Shown here: positions 61,055-64,000 of the stretch, piece after piece | Layout: the number at the start of each line of letters is the position of its first letter | Numbering within the stretch: the stretch's first letter is position 1 | DNA from: Dinoroseobacter sp049800775 | Lineage (GTDB): Bacteria; Pseudomonadota; Alphaproteobacteria; Rhodobacterales; Rhodobacteraceae | Assembly (NCBI RefSeq): GCF_049800775.1 | Contig: NZ_JBNAFR010000001.1 | Coordinates: 124,001 to 188,000 of the forward strand | DNA length: 64,000 nt | Direction of reading: 5' to 3' | Position numbers and translations under genes: made by a program | The notes under the pieces: generated by a model | The model's database searches: none | The model's input: the letters and a program-made list of their open reading frames with translations, nothing else | Told to the model about the DNA's origin: nothing

Positions 61055-63772
61055 ATGCCCGTTGTCGTCGTCGAGTCGCCCGCCAAGGCCAAGACAATCA
61101 ACAAATATCTCGGGAACGACTACACCGTTCTGGCCTCTTACGGCCATGTGCGTGACCTGCCGCCCAAGGACGGATCCGTGGATACCGAGCACGGGTTCGA
61201 GATGCTCTGGGAGATCGCCAGCGACAGCAAGAAACACGTCAAGGCGATCGCCGATGCGCTCAAGGATGACGACACGCTGATCCTCGCGACCGACCCTGAT
61301 CGCGAGGGCGAGGCGATCAGCTGGCATCTTCAGGAGGCGCTCACCAAGCGCAAGGCGATCAAGAAGACCACCGATGTCAGCCGCGTGGTGTTCAACGCCA
61401 TCACCAAGACCGCCGTCACCGAGGCGATGAAAGCCCCGCGCGACGTGGATATGGAGCTGGTCGAGGCCTATCTCGCCCGCCGCGCGCTCGATTATCTGGT
61501 GGGCTTCAACCTCTCTCCCGTGCTCTGGCGGAAGCTGCCGGGCGCGAAATCGGCAGGCCGGGTGCAATCGGTCTGCCTGCGCCTGATCGTCGAGCGCGAG
61601 ATGGAGATCGAGGTCTTCGATCCCAGAGAATACTGGTCCGTGCGGGCCGTGTTCGAAACGCCCCGCGGCCAGACCTACGAGGCGCGGCTCACATCGCTTG
61701 GCGGCAAGAAGCTCGACCGGTTCGATCTGGCCACGGCCGAGGCGGCCGAGCTCGCGGTGCAGGCCGTGACCTCTCGCAGTCTCAGCGTGACCTCGGTCGA
61801 AGCCAAGCCGGGGACACGCAACCCCTCTGCCCCCTTCATGACCTCGACCCTGCAGCAGGAGGCGAGCCGCAAGTTCGGCTTCGGCGCGCGGCAGACCATG
61901 TCCACGGCGCAGCGGCTCTACGAGGCGGGCTACATTACCTATATGCGGACCGACGGGATCGACATGGCCCCGGAGGCGGTCACCGATGCCCGCGACACGA
62001 TCAAGACACGCTACGGCGCGGAATACCTGCCCGGCAGCCCGCGGATCTACAAGAACAAGGCCAAGAACGCCCAGGAAGCCCATGAATGCATCCGGCCCAC
62101 CGAGATGGGCCGCGCACCCGACGACCTGAAGGTCACCGAGCCGGATCAGCGCAAGCTCTATGACCTGATCTGGAAGCGGACCCTGGCGAGCCAGATGGCC
62201 GCCGCCAAGCTGGAGCGGACCACGGTCGAGATCGGCGCGCCCGATGGCCAGGTCGAGCTGCGGGCCAGCGGTCAGGTCATCGTGTTCGACGGCTTCATGA
62301 AGATCTATACCGAAGGCCAGGACGAGGACAGCACCAGCGATGACGACAAGCGCCTGCCCCAGATCACCCAGGGGGATGCGGCCCCGCTCCATACGGGCGG
62401 GCTGAACGGGGTTTTTGCCAAGGCGGGCGAAACCGGCACCGAGGTGATCGAGGCCACCGCGCCCGGCGCCGGGATGCAGCGCAACGCGGGCGGTATCCTG
62501 TCGGAAAACGGCGCGGTCTTCGGACAGCAGCATTTCACCCAGCCCCCGCCCCGCTATACCGAGGCGACGCTGGTCAAGAAGATGGAAGAGCTCGGGATCG
62601 GGCGGCCTTCGACCTATGCCTCCATCGTCACCACGATTCAGGATCGCGGCTATGTCATCAAGGACAAGAACCGGCTGAAGCCCGAGGACAAGGGCCGTCT
62701 GGTGACCGTGTTCCTGAGCAATTATTTCCGCAAATATGTCGGCTATGATTTCACCGCCGATCTGGAAAACCAGCTCGACGAGGTGTCCGCCGGGGATCGT
62801 AACTACAAGGACGTGCTCGACCGGTTCTGGCGCGACTTTTCGGCGGCCATTGCCGAAACTGCCGAGCTGCGGATCACCGATGTGCTCGAGAAGATCAACG
62901 AGGTTCTCGCCCCCCATCTCTTCCCGCCGCGCGAGGATGGCAGCCCGCCCCGGCAATGCCCGAATTGCGGCATGGGGCAGCTGTCGATGCGCACGGCGCG
63001 ATCGGGCGGCGCCTTTATCGGCTGCTCGAACTATCCCGAATGCCGCTACACGCGCCCCTTCGGCCCGCCGGGCATGGAGGAGGCAAGCTCGATCCCGCCC
63101 GAGGGCAAATTGCTGGGCGAGGATAGTGGCGACGAGATCCGCGTCTTCAAGGGCCGGTTCGGACCTTACGTCCAGCGCGGTGCCGTGACCGAAGAGAACA
63201 AGAAGCCTCCGCGCCAGTCGATCCCCAAGGATTGGGTGCCCGAGGATCTGGAGCTGGAGCGCGCGGTCATGCTGCTCTCCCTGCCCCGACAGATCGGCCT
63301 GCACCCGGAAGACGGTGTTCCGGTCTGGGCCAATATCGGGCGGTACGGGCCCTATCTCAAACACGCGGACAGCACCTCGAACCGGGGGGGCACCAACGCC
63401 AATCTCGACGGGATTGACGAGGTCTGGACCGTGGGCATGAACCGCGCCGTGCAGCTTCTGGCCGAGAAGGTCGCCTCGCGCGGCGGGCGCGGGGCTGCGG
63501 CCAAGCCCCTGCGCGAGCTGGGCGAGCATCCCGAGGCGGGCGGTCCGGTGAATATCATGAAGGGCAAATACGGGCCTTATGTGAAATGGGAGAAGGTCAA
63601 CGCGACCATCCCCGACACGATCGAGCCCGATGACGTCACCATGGAAAAGGCGGTCGAGTTGATCGCGGAGCGTCTGGCCAAATCCGGCAAGAAGGCTCCG
63701 GCGAAGAAGAAGACCGCCAAGAAGCCCGCAGCCAAGAAGAAAACGACCACCAAGAAGGCATCTGCCAAGTAG
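61055..63772 (+). CDS. topA: DNA topoisomerase I
   Basis: TopA relaxes negative supercoils as a type IA enzyme. The 905-residue product has the Toprim domain (VVVESPAKAKTINKYLG; acidic TDPDREGEAISW), the catalytic Tyr296 in GYITYMRTDG, and the RPSTYASIVTTIQDRGYV motif. A C-terminal zinc ribbon (CPNCGMGQ...CSNYPEC) is followed by alphaproteobacterial Topo_C repeats (FGPYVQRGA; YGPYLKHAD; YGPYVKWEK) and a Lys/Ala/Thr-rich tail of about 25 residues. ATG 61055 follows AGGAAA. The 124 nt after the stop hold a bulged CAGAAT/ATTCTG stem (63810-63826) but no clear T tract. Confidence 0.97.
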   Translation: MPVVVVESPAKAKTINKYLGNDYTVLASYGHVRDLPPKDGSVDTEHGFEMLWEIASDSKKHVKAIADALKDDDTLILATDPDREGEAISWHLQEALTKRKAIKKTTDVSRVVFNAITKTAVTEAMKAPRDVDMELVEAYLARRALDYLVGFNLSPVLWRKLPGAKSAGRVQSVCLRLIVEREMEIEVFDPREYWSVRAVFETPRGQTYEARLTSLGGKKLDRFDLATAEAAELAVQAVTSRSLSVTSVEAKPGTRNPSAPFMTSTLQQEASRKFGFGARQTMSTAQRLYEAGYITYMRTDGIDMAPEAVTDARDTIKTRYGAEYLPGSPRIYKNKAKNAQEAHECIRPTEMGRAPDDLKVTEPDQRKLYDLIWKRTLASQMAAAKLERTTVEIGAPDGQVELRASGQVIVFDGFMKIYTEGQDEDSTSDDDKRLPQITQGDAAPLHTGGLNGVFAKAGETGTEVIEATAPGAGMQRNAGGILSENGAVFGQQHFTQPPPRYTEATLVKKMEELGIGRPSTYASIVTTIQDRGYVIKDKNRLKPEDKGRLVTVFLSNYFRKYVGYDFTADLENQLDEVSAGDRNYKDVLDRFWRDFSAAIAETAELRITDVLEKINEVLAPHLFPPREDGSPPRQCPNCGMGQLSMRTARSGGAFIGCSNYPECRYTRPFGPPGMEEASSIPPEGKLLGEDSGDEIRVFKGRFGPYVQRGAVTEENKKPPRQSIPKDWVPEDLELERAVMLLSLPRQIGLHPEDGVPVWANIGRYGPYLKHADSTSNRGGTNANLDGIDEVWTVGMNRAVQLLAEKVASRGGRGAAAKPLRELGEHPEAGGPVNIMKGKYGPYVKWEKVNATIPDTIEPDDVTMEKAVELIAERLAKSGKKAPAKKKTAKKPAAKKKTTTKKASAK

Positions 63773-63896
63773 CGCAGGGGCCTGTGGCCCACGCGTCAGC
63801 CCGAACGGACAGAATCCCCGATTCTGCCGGTCCGTCTGATTGACACTGCTGCCCTGCAGCGGCAGAACATGGGCAAGTTTTTCGAAGGATGCACCA

Positions 63897-64000
63897 ATGC
63901 AGAAAATTTACGGGTCGGCCGCGGAAGCGCTCGATGGGCTCCTGTCTGACAACATGCTGATTGCTGCGGGGGGCTTTGGCCTCTGCGGGATCCCCGAACT
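63897..64000 (+). CDS. 3-oxoacid CoA-transferase subunit A, N-terminal fragment
   Basis: Thirty-four codons are visible before the right edge. The sequence MQKIYGSAAEAL followed by the glycine-rich AAGGFGLCGIPE is the N-terminal signature of the A subunit of succinyl-CoA:3-ketoacid (or acetoacetate) CoA-transferases (family I), which activate acetoacetate with succinyl-CoA. AAGGA lies 7 nt before ATG 63897. The catalytic Glu would be in the B subunit, expected just downstream. Confidence 0.85.
   Translation, partial: MQKIYGSAAEALDGLLSDNMLIAAGGFGLCGIPE

Noticed and set aside
61043..63529. Open frame of about 830 codons on the minus strand opposite topA
   Set aside because: topA has all type IA motifs; the antisense frame has no family motif and no ribosome binding site.

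Overview
The window is a 64-kb piece of chromosome from an alphaproteobacterium, almost certainly a member of the Rhodobacterales (Roseobacteraceae/Paracoccaceae). Grounds: roughly two-thirds G+C with G/C-rich third codon positions throughout, a C4-pathway 5-aminolevulinate synthase with an FNR-type box upstream, a ctaC-ctaB-(61-aa protein)-cox11-cox3-SURF1 cluster, a siroheme/DUF2849/sulfite reductase/APS reductase/DUF934 operon, a Rhodobacter-like ferredoxin-NADP reductase, an IPLPA (VPLPA-CTERM type) surface protein and a bactofilin/M23 pair. No rRNA, tRNA, CRISPR array, transposase, integrase, phage gene or biosynthetic gene cluster was recognised.

Layout. 1-9.8 kb: end of rsmA, two outer-membrane beta-barrel proteins, then on the minus strand hemA > rodZ-like > ispG; an M20 dipeptidase; a sorted surface protein; queA. 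9.8-21 kb: a 1107-aa AsmA-like envelope protein, a peroxiredoxin, a ferritin-like protein, an M23 peptidase/bactofilin pair, a frame-disrupted SEC-C gene, a three-gene cluster (small exported protein, DUF2145, TetR) behind two matching palindromes, a DUF2189 membrane protein and prfB. 21-32 kb: cell-wall and outer-membrane assembly genes (PBP1A, AmiC with a methyltransferase inserted between them, an aminotransferase, a BepA-like M48 protease, then yfgM > bamB > der). 32-43 kb: an RND efflux pair, an M20D amidohydrolase, MazG, a degenerate Hint protein, a nucleoside hydrolase, SelO and an Lrp regulator. 43-48.7 kb: the sulfate/sulfite assimilation operon. 48.9-59.5 kb: a CYTH protein, infC, a GNAT, M16 and thrC set, the aa3-type cytochrome oxidase assembly cluster without subunit I, and tldD. 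59.7-64 kb: dprA, topA and the start of a CoA-transferase.

How the genes work together. Heme is a shared theme: HemA starts tetrapyrrole synthesis, CysG makes siroheme for the sulfite reductase, CtaB makes heme O for the oxidase and Cox11/SURF1 help assemble it. FNR-type TTGA-N6-TCAA boxes stand upstream of hemA and between ctaC and tldD. A second theme is the envelope: RodZ-like protein, bactofilin, PBP1A, AmiC, BamB/YfgM, BepA-like protease, AsmA-like protein and Omp85-type barrel.

Most of the window is ordinary core genome; I did not find a clearly new system such as a defence island. The best candidates for a second look are the two-operator TetR/DUF2145/small-exported-protein cluster, infC with an apparent ATA start, the SEC-C frameshift, a Hint-like protein without catalytic residues, the FNR box on the tldD ribosome binding site, and a structured 481-bp intergenic region.
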